NCBI RefSeq assembly: GCF_003054445.1
Contig: NC_042506.1
Coordinates: 2,115,501-2,179,500 of the forward strand
Reading direction: 5' to 3'
Source of the DNA: Pichia kudriavzevii
Lineage: Eukaryota; Ascomycota; Pichiomycetes; Pichiales; Pichiaceae
DNA: 64,000 nt
In this document: piece after piece, positions 46,468-56,893 of the stretch
Layout of the letters: the number at the start of each line of letters is the position of its first letter
Position numbering within the stretch: position 1 is the first letter of the stretch
Notes under the pieces: model-generated
Database searches by the model: none
Seen by the model: the letters and a program-made list of their open reading frames with translations, nothing else
What the model was told of the DNA's origin: nothing
Program-made: the position numbers and the translations under genes

Positions 46468-47928
46468 TCAATTAGTCCCGAAAACTTGAGAGAACTGGGA
46501 ATTGGCAGCACCTGTCTGTTGATATTCACTCATGATTTGTTCTAACAAACTTAGTGCTGATAATACACCAACAACCACACCTGCAACGTAACCTTTTGAT
46601 AAGCCGGTAGCTTCAACCAGACCAACAATTAAGCCTAAAATGGCGGAACCAATCAGAGACGCAGATTGGATCATCTTATTTAATTCTTTGGCAACAGTAG
46701 CATCCCTGTGACCGACGACAACAATATCTTGTTCTTTGAATTGTTTAGCAAGATCCTTACCGCCAGAACCAGACATGGCAAACCATTTTTTGCCGAAAAT
46801 AGTTGATGTCAAAGTGACAAAGGAAGTAAAAGCAATGAATCTAACCAACTTCAATACTAAACAACAACCCTTTGTAGAAGTAGACAAGAAGTATAGGAGA
46901 CCAGATGTTATATCGTAGGATCTGTTAGTGAAAGGATCTAATTGATATACTGCCAAGTAAGGAGAACCGCCAAAGATTTTAGTCAATGCAAAGGCAATAA
47001 TATGAAGATTGTAAAGAATGGTGTAAGCAAAGAAAATTGGTAATGCACCGCAATAGAATAAACGGATTGGGTATGCCGAAACCATGGAACGGACTTTTGA
47101 AGATTTGATTGAGATTTCCATACGAAAGTTTTGTAAGTAACTGATCAAAAACACAACTGCGATACCTAAATAGACTTGGATAAAGTTGACTTCTTCCGAC
47201 CGAGTGAAAACATCATTGATGGCGATGGCTATGGATTTACTAGTGAGGTTTCTGAACAATTGGACAAAGACACCATGAGATTGAGCAATTGCATGGTTTG
47301 ATAAGAAACCAAACAAAGAACCTGAGAGTTTTGCAGAAGAATTGACCGCCACAAAAGCCATAATACCAGGGCCAAAACCGTAACCTTTTTCCAGCAACTC
47401 AACCAACAACGTGACAATTGCTGTCGCCATACCTAGCTGTGTTATGATAAGCATATTGCCCCATAAATTTGAGGATGAATTGATACCTTCCTTAACAAAA
47501 TAATCGACAGGTTTGAAATAGCCTGCAGCACATAAAAGAATTGCATATACGACTGCAAGTAGAACAGCAAAGACCTTCTGTAAAGACTGGAAGTTTTGTC
47601 TATCAACAATGGAATTGAAGTTGACCTTGATAAATTTGGAACCAGATAAGATTTGCCATAAAAAGGCCGATGTGACGACAGGTAAAATACCGAATTCCAA
47701 CAATGTACCCTTCTCGGATGCAAATGGAAGACGTAACCAGTAGAAAGGGTCGGCAACCGTTAGTGGATTAACCCCAGTCAATGGAATCGACGACAGTTGA
47801 TAAATTACAACAGCACCAATGGTGTAAATGATCTTCTCATCGAAAAGGACTCTTTCATAAGGCAGTTCAATTTCCGGAATTAGTGATGCTAGTGGCTTGA
47901 TAATGTCTAGTGCTTTAAGTCCACTCAT
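46468..47928 (-). CDS. SSH1: Sec61-like translocon subunit Ssh1
   Basis: A 486-residue ten-span protein, the pore subunit of the second, co-translational ER translocon. It opens MSGLKALDIIKPLASLIPEIELP, close to Saccharomyces Ssh1 (490 residues). Conserved points are the plug/lateral-gate region (LLEFGILPVVTSAFLWQIL), SDR-like IVDRQNFQSLQKVFA, LEKGYGFGPGIM, and the C-terminal HRDATVAKELNKMIQSA and SLLEQIMSEYQQ. Sec61 itself would have the PELxxPFxxKVVWT start and differ at QMAGF; the closer likeness is to Ssh1. Ssh1 pairs with Sbh2 and Sss1. It diverges from TAE1. Confidence 0.92.
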   Translation of the reverse strand: MSGLKALDIIKPLASLIPEIELPYERVLFDEKIIYTIGAVVIYQLSSIPLTGVNPLTVADPFYWLRLPFASEKGTLLEFGILPVVTSAFLWQILSGSKFIKVNFNSIVDRQNFQSLQKVFAVLLAVVYAILLCAAGYFKPVDYFVKEGINSSSNLWGNMLIITQLGMATAIVTLLVELLEKGYGFGPGIMAFVAVNSSAKLSGSLFGFLSNHAIAQSHGVFVQLFRNLTSKSIAIAINDVFTRSEEVNFIQVYLGIAVVFLISYLQNFRMEISIKSSKVRSMVSAYPIRLFYCGALPIFFAYTILYNLHIIAFALTKIFGGSPYLAVYQLDPFTNRSYDITSGLLYFLSTSTKGCCLVLKLVRFIAFTSFVTLTSTIFGKKWFAMSGSGGKDLAKQFKEQDIVVVGHRDATVAKELNKMIQSASLIGSAILGLIVGLVEATGLSKGYVAGVVVGVLSALSLLEQIMSEYQQTGAANSQFSQVFGTN

Positions 47929-48208
47929 GGCTATGTGTTTAGTGGATGTTCCCTATTTATCCAACAGAGAGGAGAAAGATAATATTCGCCCTGGTGATAA
48001 AGTAATGGCCATTATGTCCATGTTTTTGCTCGTTTGAACGTCGAGAAAGCGTCAACTGGCGAGCAAAAAGGGGAGAGAAGCAGGCGGTGTGAAAAATTTC
48101 CCCTTTCGGGTGCGGCTTTTCAAGGTTTACATATTTGTCCTTCAATTACAGTATGGCATGGTTCTTTTTGAACTTCAACTTTTGGAGACCACATTAGAAT
48201 TGACACTT

Positions 48209-48940
48209 ATGCCGGCAAAGAGTACAGTTTCCATTGGAGACAGTGTCCAAGACATTGATGCGCAAATCAACTACGACGATGCCATCAGTTACTGGAGTGA
48301 TGTGCCGCCTACAGTGGATGGTGTATTGGGAGGATTTGGGGAACAAACATCGGTTCCCAAGGCAGACATTGTGGGATCATCGACGTTTATGAGGAAGTTG
48401 AAGACCCGGTGGTCAGCGGAGGAGGGGAAGGAGAAGTACGGGATAGAGCTAGGGGCGGGTATTGGTCGAGTGACAAGGGATTTCTTGCATAAGATTTGCG
48501 ACAAGGTGGATCTCCTTGAGCCCGTGGAGCCATTTGTTGAGAGAATGAGAGTCGAGCTTGGTCCCCTGAAAGAGCAGGGCAAGATTGGTGAGATATATGA
48601 CATTCCCCTGCAGGATTGGAAGGCGGAGAAGGGGAGGTATGCATTAATCTGGTGTCAATGGTGTATTGGACACCTACCAGATAGTGCGTTTCTTCAATGG
48701 CTTGACGAATGCAGAAACGGGTTACAGGAGGATGGTTTACTTGTTCTCAAGGAGAACAACACCAACGACGACGACGATATCTTTGACCCAGAAGATAGCT
48801 CCAAGACCAGGTCAGACAAAAACTTCCGTCGTTTATTCAAACAAGGAGGCTGGAAACTAATTGCAACAGATCTTCAGAAAGGTGTCCCTAGGGAGCTGTA
48901 TCCCATCAGAATGTACGCCCTCAAGCCATTGAACAAGTAG
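48209..48940 (+). CDS. TAE1: Alpha-N-methyltransferase Tae1 (NTMT1 type)
   Basis: A 243-residue SAM-dependent methyltransferase that methylates the free alpha-amine of proteins starting Met-(A/P/S)-Pro-Lys, among them ribosomal uS11/uL11-type substrates. I start at 48209 (MPAKSTVSIGDSV); the open frame runs 40 codons further upstream but with an unconserved sequence. Matches to Saccharomyces Tae1 (232 residues) include AISYWSDVPPTVDGVLGGFGE, the SAM motif IELGAGIGRVTRDFL, LLEPVEPF, the substrate-channel IWCQWCIGHLPD, LKENNT and RELYPIRMYALKP. Interestingly its own start, Met-Pro-Ala-Lys, is near the type its family recognises. Confidence 0.93.
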   Translation: MPAKSTVSIGDSVQDIDAQINYDDAISYWSDVPPTVDGVLGGFGEQTSVPKADIVGSSTFMRKLKTRWSAEEGKEKYGIELGAGIGRVTRDFLHKICDKVDLLEPVEPFVERMRVELGPLKEQGKIGEIYDIPLQDWKAEKGRYALIWCQWCIGHLPDSAFLQWLDECRNGLQEDGLLVLKENNTNDDDDIFDPEDSSKTRSDKNFRRLFKQGGWKLIATDLQKGVPRELYPIRMYALKPLNK

Positions 48941-49434
48941 CAGAGAAAACATGTGTAATTACTACAACACAACATTTTATAGATCTACAACAACCAATAA
49001 ACCAGACTTTAGTCAGATAGGGGTGAAAGACATTGATGGTAAGTTTTTATCTTCATTAGATTCAGTTGAACTATGCATTAAAATTTTGATCATCATAAAA
49101 GTCCAATTTACCGGTCAAGACAAAGGGTTATTCAGCAAAGGCCGGATTACAGTCCTTCTGGACTACAAAACTGCCCTTGCCGTGTCATAAAAAAAGGCCA
49201 AAAAATTTCTCAGTGTGTAGAAGGCCAACAGAGGGGAGATCGCGGATATGGCCCCCCTTTTATAGTTTTCCACCTACACGTCCGGTTCTCTCGCTTTTAG
49301 GACGCTGAAGTTGAGGGTTTCTCAAATAACATGTCAACATTAAAGGTTTTGATGTTGTATACTATTTATGTTGTCCTTTTAAAGGAAGTGTAACTTTCAC
49401 TACTATATATAACAGGTACAGGTAGCGAAACCGG
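48941..49434. other. Intergenic between TAE1 and the transporter pseudogene
   Basis: 494 bp between two convergent 3' ends. A 79-codon plus-strand frame at 48951 has no features and is not listed as a gene. Nothing else seen. Confidence 0.6.
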
Positions 49435-51051
49435 TCATGTCTTCTCCTCTAGCTCGTTTTCTTCTGTATAGTGGATACAAACAGCACTACAGATCGCAGT
49501 GGCTATTAGAAAGAGAAAGATACTATGACCGGCACTGTCATAGGAAGAAACAATGGCATCTTTGACTGTTTCGGGTAATCCCTCGGTGAATGCATAGCTA
49601 GGGTTTTCTAAAGCCACCTGTTTGGCCTTTGACAACATCTCCAAGCTCCATCCAGGAGGTAGAAGGGTGTTTTCCAGGTTTCTAAAGTTTCCCGTAAGTG
49701 ACTTCCTCAAGGTACTCTGCAGAATAGCACTCGATAGGGAAACACCGATGGTCGAGCCGGTCGACCGGAATCCGTAGGAGATGGAAGTGACTAACGACTG
49801 TTGTGATTGAGGAACAGAACTGATCATGGCAACTATAATGGTTGTAATGTCTGCCGATGCACCGTACCTTAGGGGTAGAGAAATCAAGCTATCCTTGATT
49901 GCACCGTCGTACCTGGTAGAGGAGTACAAGAGGAAGCTTCCCAACACAATAGTGATTGCCGATATGTAGTGTAATGTCTTATATTTGGCGGTTTTCTTGA
50001 TGAGCCAGCCTGCGAAAATTGATGTGAAGGATGCCACAACCGAGCCAGATATAGATCTGTAACCACAATCCAAGGGAGACACATTTTTTACACTTGACCA
50101 ATAAAAGGGTAAATAAAACAGCGATGAAAACATATTGATGGAGGTGAAGAAGCAGTTCAAAGAGCTCGCCAGAACTGTTTGATTGTGTAGCATCTTGACA
50201 GGTATGACTGGTTGGTCCACATTGAGCTCCCAGAAATAAAAGGCAGTAAATCCCAATAGCACGGAGATGTAGTAGAAGCTGGTCACTAGATGCGAATCGG
50301 AAGGATTGAATCCACTGACAACCATTAGAGCCAACAGTGACGAAACTAGAATAAAGGCGCCTGTCCAGTCCAAACTTATAAACTTCTGCCAGTGGGTTTT
50401 TCAATCATTATCCAAATCTTCTGGTCTTGGCGGTAGGTCGAGATACCAATAGACGGCAGTACCAGTTACAAAACAGACAGGCACTTGAAGTAAAAATGCC
50501 CATTTCCATCCGAGGTACGAGTCTATAAAACCCGATAAGACACCTCCACTAACAGCACCGAGGTGAAAAAAGATATTGATGTAGCCTTGGTAGAGACCCC
50601 TCTCCTTAAGAAGAACAATGTCAGAACATGTAATTGAAGCCAATGTGAAAAATCCACCACCGCCTATACCGGTAATGAGTCTACCAATAACCAATGTAAT
50701 CACGTTGTTCCCGACCCCACAGATAAAGCAACCCACAAAGAAACACACTGTACTGAACAATATGATGGGTTTCCTCCCGAATACATCTGAAATCTTACCA
50801 AATAGTGGTTGACAGGCCGCACACGATAAAAGGTAAGAAGTGGCAACCCAGGATATATTCTCTTGCGCATCAAGGTCGCTGGCAATTTTACCTAGCAATG
50901 TGGCAACCATGGTAGAATCCACAGATGCCAGAAACACATTGGCGTATAGACATCCAAGGATAACACGAAATTGCAATTTCGACATTCTCCCCACATCTGA
51001 GTTAAATACTGGGATCAAGGGTGTATTCTCATCCTCCACATGGACAGTCAT
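49435..51051 (-). pseudogene. Vba-type vacuolar basic amino-acid transporter (MFS/DHA2) broken by one in-frame TGA
   Basis: A 538-codon frame with a single stop, TGA at 50403-50401, as codon 217; there is no other interruption or frameshift. Upstream 216 residues carry an acidic N-terminus (ENTPLIPVF) and six membrane spans with MFS signatures: ASVDSTMVATLLGKI, ATSYLLSCAACQPLFGKISD, FGRKPI, GIGGGGFFTLASI. Downstream 321 residues continue the linker (KTHWQKFISLDWTGAF) and the remaining spans, ending LEEKT. The whole matches the Vba1/Vba2 group of vacuolar H+/basic amino-acid exporters. Neighbouring genes use TGA as a normal stop. No intron signals flank it. Recent nonsense mutation, allele or sequence error are all possible; programmed readthrough is less likely from the context (AAA follows). 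Confidence 0.85.
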
Positions 51052-51389
51052 CCTGAGTTTTCCTTTAAAGAATGCACTTCTTTTGTCCGTGTCAAAATCT
51101 ACCCATATATTCCTCGTAGGAAGTTACTCCACTCTCCTCCATTTTGCCTGTTTTATATAATTCAAATTAGATAACATACTACTTCACCAAAGATGCCCTT
51201 TAAACCCGCATGCGGTTTACTGCATTTTCCTAATTTGGTTTGAGGCGTGTTGGGAAATTGCCATTTCGACGCGACGCACATATTCAAAATGTAAATGCAC
51301 TCGGGATAGATTTGCCAGGCTTGTCTGAAAGTGGCAGTTGTCAGTAAGCATTCAGCAGTTGGTTCTTCTTCTAAGGCAGTTATACAAGA
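51052..51389. promoter_or_regulatory. Divergent promoter between the transporter and SEC18
   Basis: 338 bp separating two ATGs. It contains CCCGCATGCGG-like GC sequence near 51208-51216 (a GCATGC palindrome). No gene seen. Confidence 0.45.
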
Positions 51390-53672
51390 ATGTTACCGTT
51401 GCGTAGAACACCTAGACCTGCATCTAAAACACTCATAGTTAAGAATTCTCCAGATAATGAAATAGCAAAGACCAATTGTGTTGCTGTGTCACACCAAGAT
51501 TTCCCTGATGGATCATATGTTATAATTGATGGGAAATTTGTATTTACTGTCAAAAACACCCCCAAAATCATGCCAGGGGCTATTGGGCTGAGTGGTAATC
51601 AAAGGTTCTGGGGGTCATGGTCAACGGACCAAGATGTGAGTGTTTCACACTACGACCTTTTTGCAGAAAATGGCAGTAAAGGAGGTTATTTAGGTACCAT
51701 CAATGTTGAAATCAACTTCTGGAATAAAAATAGGGCTAATAACATCCAATATGATTCAGATGAAATGATGAAGGTTTTCATTGCAAAATTTGAATCGCAA
51801 GTTTTGCAGCCTACTCAGATCCTCTTATTTGAATTTAAAGGTAACTATTTCGAAGTTATAGTTAAATCTACAATTGTTGTTAATCTAGGTGAAGTGTCCA
51901 CAGATGGGATTCCTGCATCTACTAACATCATGTCTAAGGGTATGGTTGTGCAAACTACCATTGTTAACTTTTATAAAGGTTCTGATGGGTTGGTGAATTT
52001 AAAGGCGTCTTCAACAAGGCCAAATGCCGATGCAATCATTAGACCTGATTTTAAATTTGAAGATTTGGGAATTGGAGGTTTAGATAAAGAATTCACTGCT
52101 ATTTTCAGAAGAGCATTTGCATCAAGAATCTTCCCACCAGGTGTTATTGAGAAAATGGGCATGACGCACATCAAAGGTATGTTACTCTACGGTCCCCCTG
52201 GTACTGGTAAAACCTTGATTGCTAGACAAATCGGTAAGATGCTTAATGCAAAGGAACCAAAAATTGTCAACGGACCTGAAATTTTGTCCAAGTATGTCGG
52301 TTCATCTGAAGAGAACATTCGTAATTTGTTCAAGGATGCAGAGGATGAATACAAGAAAAAGGGTGATGCGTCTGCTCTACATATTATCATCTTTGATGAA
52401 TTGGATTCCGTTTTCAAACAAAGAGGTTCAAGAGGCGATGGAACTGGTGTTGCGGATAATGTTGTCAATCAGTTGTTGGCTAAGATGGATGGTGTCGATC
52501 AATTAAATAATATATTGGTCATTGGTATGACTAATAGAAGAGATTTAATTGACAGTGCCCTACTGAGACCTGGTAGATTTGAGGTTCAAGTTGAAATTCA
52601 TTTACCTGATGAAGAAGGTAGATTGCAAATTTTGAAAATCAAGACCAAGAAAATGAAGGAAAACAATGTGCTAGGCAAGGATGTTGATTTGCAAAAATTA
52701 GCCGAATTAACCAAAAACTTCTCCGGTGCTGAGCTCGAAGGTTTAATCAAATCTGCCGGTTCTTTCTCATTGAACAAGCATATTAAAGTCGGTACATTGG
52801 GACAATTGAATGGTGATTTCAGCAATATTGTTGTTGATATGCAATGCTTCATTAATGCATTGGAAGAAGTCAAACCTGCCTTTGGTGTCCATGAGGAAGA
52901 TTTGCATGATTGTGTTAAAGGTGGTATCATTAACTTTTCACCAAGAATTAACCAAATCATCAAGAGAGTTGAACGTGATATTGAACAACTTAGATTATCC
53001 ACAGATTTCAATTTTTCGTCACTGCTATTATTTGGACCAGCGGGTTCGGGTAAAACTGCCTTAGCTTGCCAAATGGCTTTAACTTCAAATTTCCCCTTCA
53101 TAAGATTGTTAAGTGCTAAAGATATGGTAGGTATGTCTGAAACAGCAAAAGTTCAACATTTGGATAATGTCTTTCGTGATGCATACAAGTCGCCACTCAA
53201 TTTACTAGTGGTTGATGATATTGAAGCCTTGATTGACTATGTTCCAATTGGACCAAGATTCTCATCAGTTGTTTTGCGTGCATTAATGACAAGATTGACC
53301 TCTAACCCGCCTGATGGTAGAAGGTTAATCGTCATTGGCACAACTTCCAATTATAGGTTAATGAAGGACTTGCAAATGCTCAACTGTTTCAATGATGAGA
53401 TCTGTGTTAACAATGTGACATCGATAAATGAGATATGTGCTGTTGTTGACAAAGCGGGATTCTTCCGCAATAATGACGAGTCGGAGATCTCTAAAGGTGA
53501 TGATGAAATTGTCAAGCGTATACATTCAAGCTTAATGGCTATTTTTCCGGAAAATAACGTTAATATCCCAATTAAGAAGATCTTATTCATGGGTGATACT
53601 TCCAAGTTTGCAAAGAATCCCGAAGAAGAGTTTGTTGATCTAATTGTTGAATATTGCAGAAATAATATATAA
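51390..53672 (+). CDS. SEC18: NSF AAA ATPase Sec18
   Basis: A 760-residue hexameric ATPase that, with the SNAP Sec17, takes SNARE complexes apart after vesicle fusion; Saccharomyces Sec18 has 758 residues. The N domain (1-~205) binds SNAP-SNARE. D1 has the Walker A GPPGTGKT at 268-275, Walker B IIFDELD, and the arginine-finger region SALLRPGRFE. D2 has GPAGSGKT from 549 and a Walker B LLVVDDIEAL, used mainly for hexamer assembly. The D1 leucine at residue 392 in LLRPGR is encoded by CTG (52563-52565), which is the evidence that this organism reads CTG as Leu. Confidence 0.98.
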   Translation: MLPLRRTPRPASKTLIVKNSPDNEIAKTNCVAVSHQDFPDGSYVIIDGKFVFTVKNTPKIMPGAIGLSGNQRFWGSWSTDQDVSVSHYDLFAENGSKGGYLGTINVEINFWNKNRANNIQYDSDEMMKVFIAKFESQVLQPTQILLFEFKGNYFEVIVKSTIVVNLGEVSTDGIPASTNIMSKGMVVQTTIVNFYKGSDGLVNLKASSTRPNADAIIRPDFKFEDLGIGGLDKEFTAIFRRAFASRIFPPGVIEKMGMTHIKGMLLYGPPGTGKTLIARQIGKMLNAKEPKIVNGPEILSKYVGSSEENIRNLFKDAEDEYKKKGDASALHIIIFDELDSVFKQRGSRGDGTGVADNVVNQLLAKMDGVDQLNNILVIGMTNRRDLIDSALLRPGRFEVQVEIHLPDEEGRLQILKIKTKKMKENNVLGKDVDLQKLAELTKNFSGAELEGLIKSAGSFSLNKHIKVGTLGQLNGDFSNIVVDMQCFINALEEVKPAFGVHEEDLHDCVKGGIINFSPRINQIIKRVERDIEQLRLSTDFNFSSLLLFGPAGSGKTALACQMALTSNFPFIRLLSAKDMVGMSETAKVQHLDNVFRDAYKSPLNLLVVDDIEALIDYVPIGPRFSSVVLRALMTRLTSNPPDGRRLIVIGTTSNYRLMKDLQMLNCFNDEICVNNVTSINEICAVVDKAGFFRNNDESEISKGDDEIVKRIHSSLMAIFPENNVNIPIKKILFMGDTSKFAKNPEEEFVDLIVEYCRNNI

Positions 53673-54004
53673 ACTATTGTTTTTGAGTATTTACCTGCTT
53701 GAAAAGATGATATCCGGTTGACTTTTCTAAAATACTTTTTGATGTAAATAATAATGTTTATTTTCCTTAAAAGATCGGCCAAAAGGGTTACAAAATCAAG
53801 ACGTAAAAGACAATATAAAAAAATTAAAATACGTAGTATAATGTGCAAGTAGAGAGGGGATAAAAAAGAATAAAAAAAGGGGTAGGGACCGTACAAGACA
53901 AAAAAGTATCTATCTATAAACCGTGAACATTGGAATAATTACTCAAGAGTGCAGCAAGCTTTAGTTTTCAAGAGCTTGTGTATTTTTTGCATTTGCTTTG
54001 GTTT
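53673..54004. other. Intergenic between SEC18 and eIF4G 3' ends
   Basis: 332 bp, AT-rich, convergent 3' ends. No gene; a minus-strand frame here overlaps SEC18 and is spurious. Confidence 0.6.
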
Positions 54005-56893
54005 TTATTCTGCTGCTTCTGCTGCTTTCTCATTCTCTTCTACTGTTTCGTTGCGTTGTAGTTGTGGTTGATGCTCTTCTTCTTCTTCAGAATGGTCATC
54101 ATCATCCATCAACGCAGCAAAACTGTTACTCTGTTGTCTTGGTTCTTGATCAGCGGAGCCTACGTTGGAGGTAGTGGAAGCAGATCTGGATAGCGGAGGA
54201 GCTTGTGCGTTACCTCTGACAGATCTACTTCTTTGGTTTGAAACGGTGGTAAAATCGTTATTCATTGCAGAAGAAGATGGTACACCCCTACGTAATGCAC
54301 TGACACTGTCACCACTCTTTCTGATAGAACCAACCCTTGAAATATCATTGGCTGAAATTTTGTCATTGCCCCAGTTTGAAGATTTAGAGCGTCCGCCTCT
54401 ATTGCTACGTTCACGATCACTTGATTGCTGCTTTTGGTTAAACTCAGCGTGAATTTGAGAAATGGTTTTTGGACCCGCTAGTTTGGAATCTGCGGTTGCC
54501 CATCTTGCCTTTCTTAGGTCAATCAAATCTAAGAATTTGTACTTGATACGCGATCCAATTGCTGGATTCTCAATGTAAGTCTTGATACAACCAAATGCGT
54601 ATTCTACACAAGGAGGAACTTCGATTTCTAGTTTTTGACCAACAGTTAGTAAGAACTGATTCAATGTTTCCAAAGTATCTTCTTGTGGCAAATAGTTTTC
54701 TTTAACTTCTCCGTCTTCTGTCTTATCATTTGTAAGCATTCTAATACAAGAAATAATGACGTTAGATTTGATTAAATTCAATCTGTACAATTCACCAATA
54801 AATCTGACCAAACCTAAACCTCTTCTCTTTTGAGCTGCTAATTCGTAATATTCATCAGACATCAATTCAGGTTCAATTGGAGTACCATCTTCATTGACAG
54901 GTAAATCTGTAGACCAACCTTTCTCATATTCAGTTTGACATCTAGAAACTAACAACCTATAAGCCAAATTGGTACCTTTATAATACTTGTTTTCTCCATC
55001 AGCGTTAGGGATTGGGTAGTTTTCGGAATAAATCTCTGGATCAACTGTTGTAACCAACTTAGAACAGAATCTGGCATACATTGCAGACCAGTGAGGTTCA
55101 TCAGTTGCCTTTGCAAAAGTTAACCTTACTGTAGTCGTTAATGCCTTAGCATCCGTTTCCCATTTAGATTGGTTAGCTAATTGAATCAACTCGTCAGTAA
55201 TCGGATCAAACTTTTCCAAGGATAATTTGTTTAATGAGGATCTGATCTTCTTTTCTAAGTCTTCATCATCATATAAAACAGTAACACCATCTGGTGCATA
55301 TTTGACTTCTTTTGCGGCCGAACTTTGGAACTTTGGAACCCATCTATTAGCTGTCTTTTCAAGTGGTTTAACATCTTCAGGTGCCAGCTTAATTTGAGGT
55401 TTCTCTTCATTTTTCTCTGACTTTTCACCTCTGCCACCCCTAGATCTTCTTGAGCCATCTTTATCTCCCCTTCTGCTCTTTTCACGATTACCATCACGAT
55501 TTCTTCTCTTAGAACCTGTTCTAGAATTAGCTCTACCTTCAAAGTCATTTCTCAAGTTGATGCCTCTTAGTGGGCCATTAGAACGAGATCGGCTATCTTT
55601 TCCTTTAGACGACTTTTCACGTTCCGGAATGTAAATTTTGGTGAGGAAATCAGCTTTCCATTGATCATCCCTCTTGAATTCTAATTTAGCAAATTGCATC
55701 AAGAACGGTGGATCATACCTTATAACCTTAGATGAAGCAGCAGCAGGATTAGGAGCTTGGACAGAATCAGAATATGAAAATTTGTAAGGATCTGAAATTG
55801 GTGTAGCGTTTTTGATTGTTTCCAAAAAGTGTGACATTGTTGGGGTGTTGTCTTCATCGGCTTCGACAGGAGTTAGTGCTGGTGCTGCATCTGCTGATGC
55901 TTCAGGATCTTTTTCGACACTTTGTTCTTTTTCTTGTCCTTGTACTTGTTCTTGCTCTGGTTCTTGCTCTGATTCTTGTTTCTGTTCTGGAACATCCTCT
56001 TCAAGTTTCTCTGGGGCATCATCAGAGGCAACTTGAGGTTCTTCCTGTTGTACCTCCACGGTTAATTTAGAAGTTTCTGTTTTTTCCTCATTAATTGTAG
56101 TTTCTACTGGCTTTGATTCCTCTATACTTGTAGTCTCTACTGGTTTTGCATCTTCCTTACTCTCAGGGACACTGGTTTCTGGTTCTTTAACTGGTTCGAC
56201 TTGCTTCTGTTCAGCTGGTTCTTCCGACTTTGGCAATTCGGATGACTCTTCTCCAGGGTGGGCTGAAGCAGCACCTTTCTTCCTGGCCTTTAATTGAGCT
56301 AGAAATTGCAATTGGAATGCTGCTTTTGCCTTTCTATCTGCAGCTGCAGCAATAGACTCTGCTGTCTCAACAGGTGCTGAAGTTAGGGCTGGATCATTTT
56401 GTACTGGTGTTGGAGTTTCTGTAGATTCGTTACTCGCCTCGGCTTTTGCCAATTCAGGGATGGCAGTCGCTGAAGATGCTGATGTTTGTGTAGAAGTAGA
56501 TGCAGAAACAGAAGGAGTTTTCTTATGCGATTTGAATGTTACTGGAGCACCATCCTTAGTTTTTATAACAATTGGAACGTGTTTCTTTGCAGGTGAGATT
56601 AATGGTTTTTCCACGATTGGAACTGGGGCAAAGTTTGCTTGTGGTGGATAGTACATTGGTTGTCCGTATGGGGCGATTGGAACTGCCGCGTGGTTTCTGT
56701 AGTTTGGATTATGTGGTTTGTTATTACGGTAGTTGGAACGGTATTGTCCTCTTGGATAATTGTTGTTGTTGTTGTAATTGATATTATTGCTATTACCATT
56801 GTAGTTTAAATTTTGAGTTTGAGGATGCTGCGGAAGGTGACTTTCGGCATTTTCAGCTGACACTGCCGGCAAGTTATTTTGTTCAGCAGACAT
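54005..56893 (-). CDS. TIF4631: Translation initiation factor eIF4G
   Basis: A 962-residue eIF4G, near the size of Saccharomyces Tif4631 (952). The N-terminal ~380 residues are Asn/Gln/Pro- and Glu/Ser-rich with RNA-binding RGQYRSNYRN patches. The eIF4E-binding site is RYDPPFLMQF (Y393, L398, M399: YxxxxL-phi). An Arg/Gly/Ser block (RNRDGNREKSRRGDKDGSR) precedes the MIF4G HEAT domain of about 560-800, the eIF4A and eIF3 platform (NANLxxxYA-like WSAMYARFCSKL; RRGLGLVRFIGELYRL; IKYKFLDLIDLRKARW). The tail is again Arg/Ser-rich (SDRERSNRGGRSK), the third RNA-binding region. The two Saccharomyces paralogues arose by duplication, so either symbol would serve. Confidence 0.96.
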   Translation of the reverse strand: MSAEQNNLPAVSAENAESHLPQHPQTQNLNYNGNSNNINYNNNNNYPRGQYRSNYRNNKPHNPNYRNHAAVPIAPYGQPMYYPPQANFAPVPIVEKPLISPAKKHVPIVIKTKDGAPVTFKSHKKTPSVSASTSTQTSASSATAIPELAKAEASNESTETPTPVQNDPALTSAPVETAESIAAAADRKAKAAFQLQFLAQLKARKKGAASAHPGEESSELPKSEEPAEQKQVEPVKEPETSVPESKEDAKPVETTSIEESKPVETTINEEKTETSKLTVEVQQEEPQVASDDAPEKLEEDVPEQKQESEQEPEQEQVQGQEKEQSVEKDPEASADAAPALTPVEADEDNTPTMSHFLETIKNATPISDPYKFSYSDSVQAPNPAAASSKVIRYDPPFLMQFAKLEFKRDDQWKADFLTKIYIPEREKSSKGKDSRSRSNGPLRGINLRNDFEGRANSRTGSKRRNRDGNREKSRRGDKDGSRRSRGGRGEKSEKNEEKPQIKLAPEDVKPLEKTANRWVPKFQSSAAKEVKYAPDGVTVLYDDEDLEKKIRSSLNKLSLEKFDPITDELIQLANQSKWETDAKALTTTVRLTFAKATDEPHWSAMYARFCSKLVTTVDPEIYSENYPIPNADGENKYYKGTNLAYRLLVSRCQTEYEKGWSTDLPVNEDGTPIEPELMSDEYYELAAQKRRGLGLVRFIGELYRLNLIKSNVIISCIRMLTNDKTEDGEVKENYLPQEDTLETLNQFLLTVGQKLEIEVPPCVEYAFGCIKTYIENPAIGSRIKYKFLDLIDLRKARWATADSKLAGPKTISQIHAEFNQKQQSSDRERSNRGGRSKSSNWGNDKISANDISRVGSIRKSGDSVSALRRGVPSSSAMNNDFTTVSNQRSRSVRGNAQAPPLSRSASTTSNVGSADQEPRQQSNSFAALMDDDDHSEEEEEHQPQLQRNETVEENEKAAEAAE

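Noticed and set aside
48951-49190. 79-codon plus-strand ORF after TAE1
   Set aside because: No recognisable feature and it lies in the 3' flank between convergent genes.
50371-50420. Intron explaining the in-frame TGA in the transporter
   Set aside because: No GT donor with a TACTAAC branch near the codon; the frame continues directly across it.
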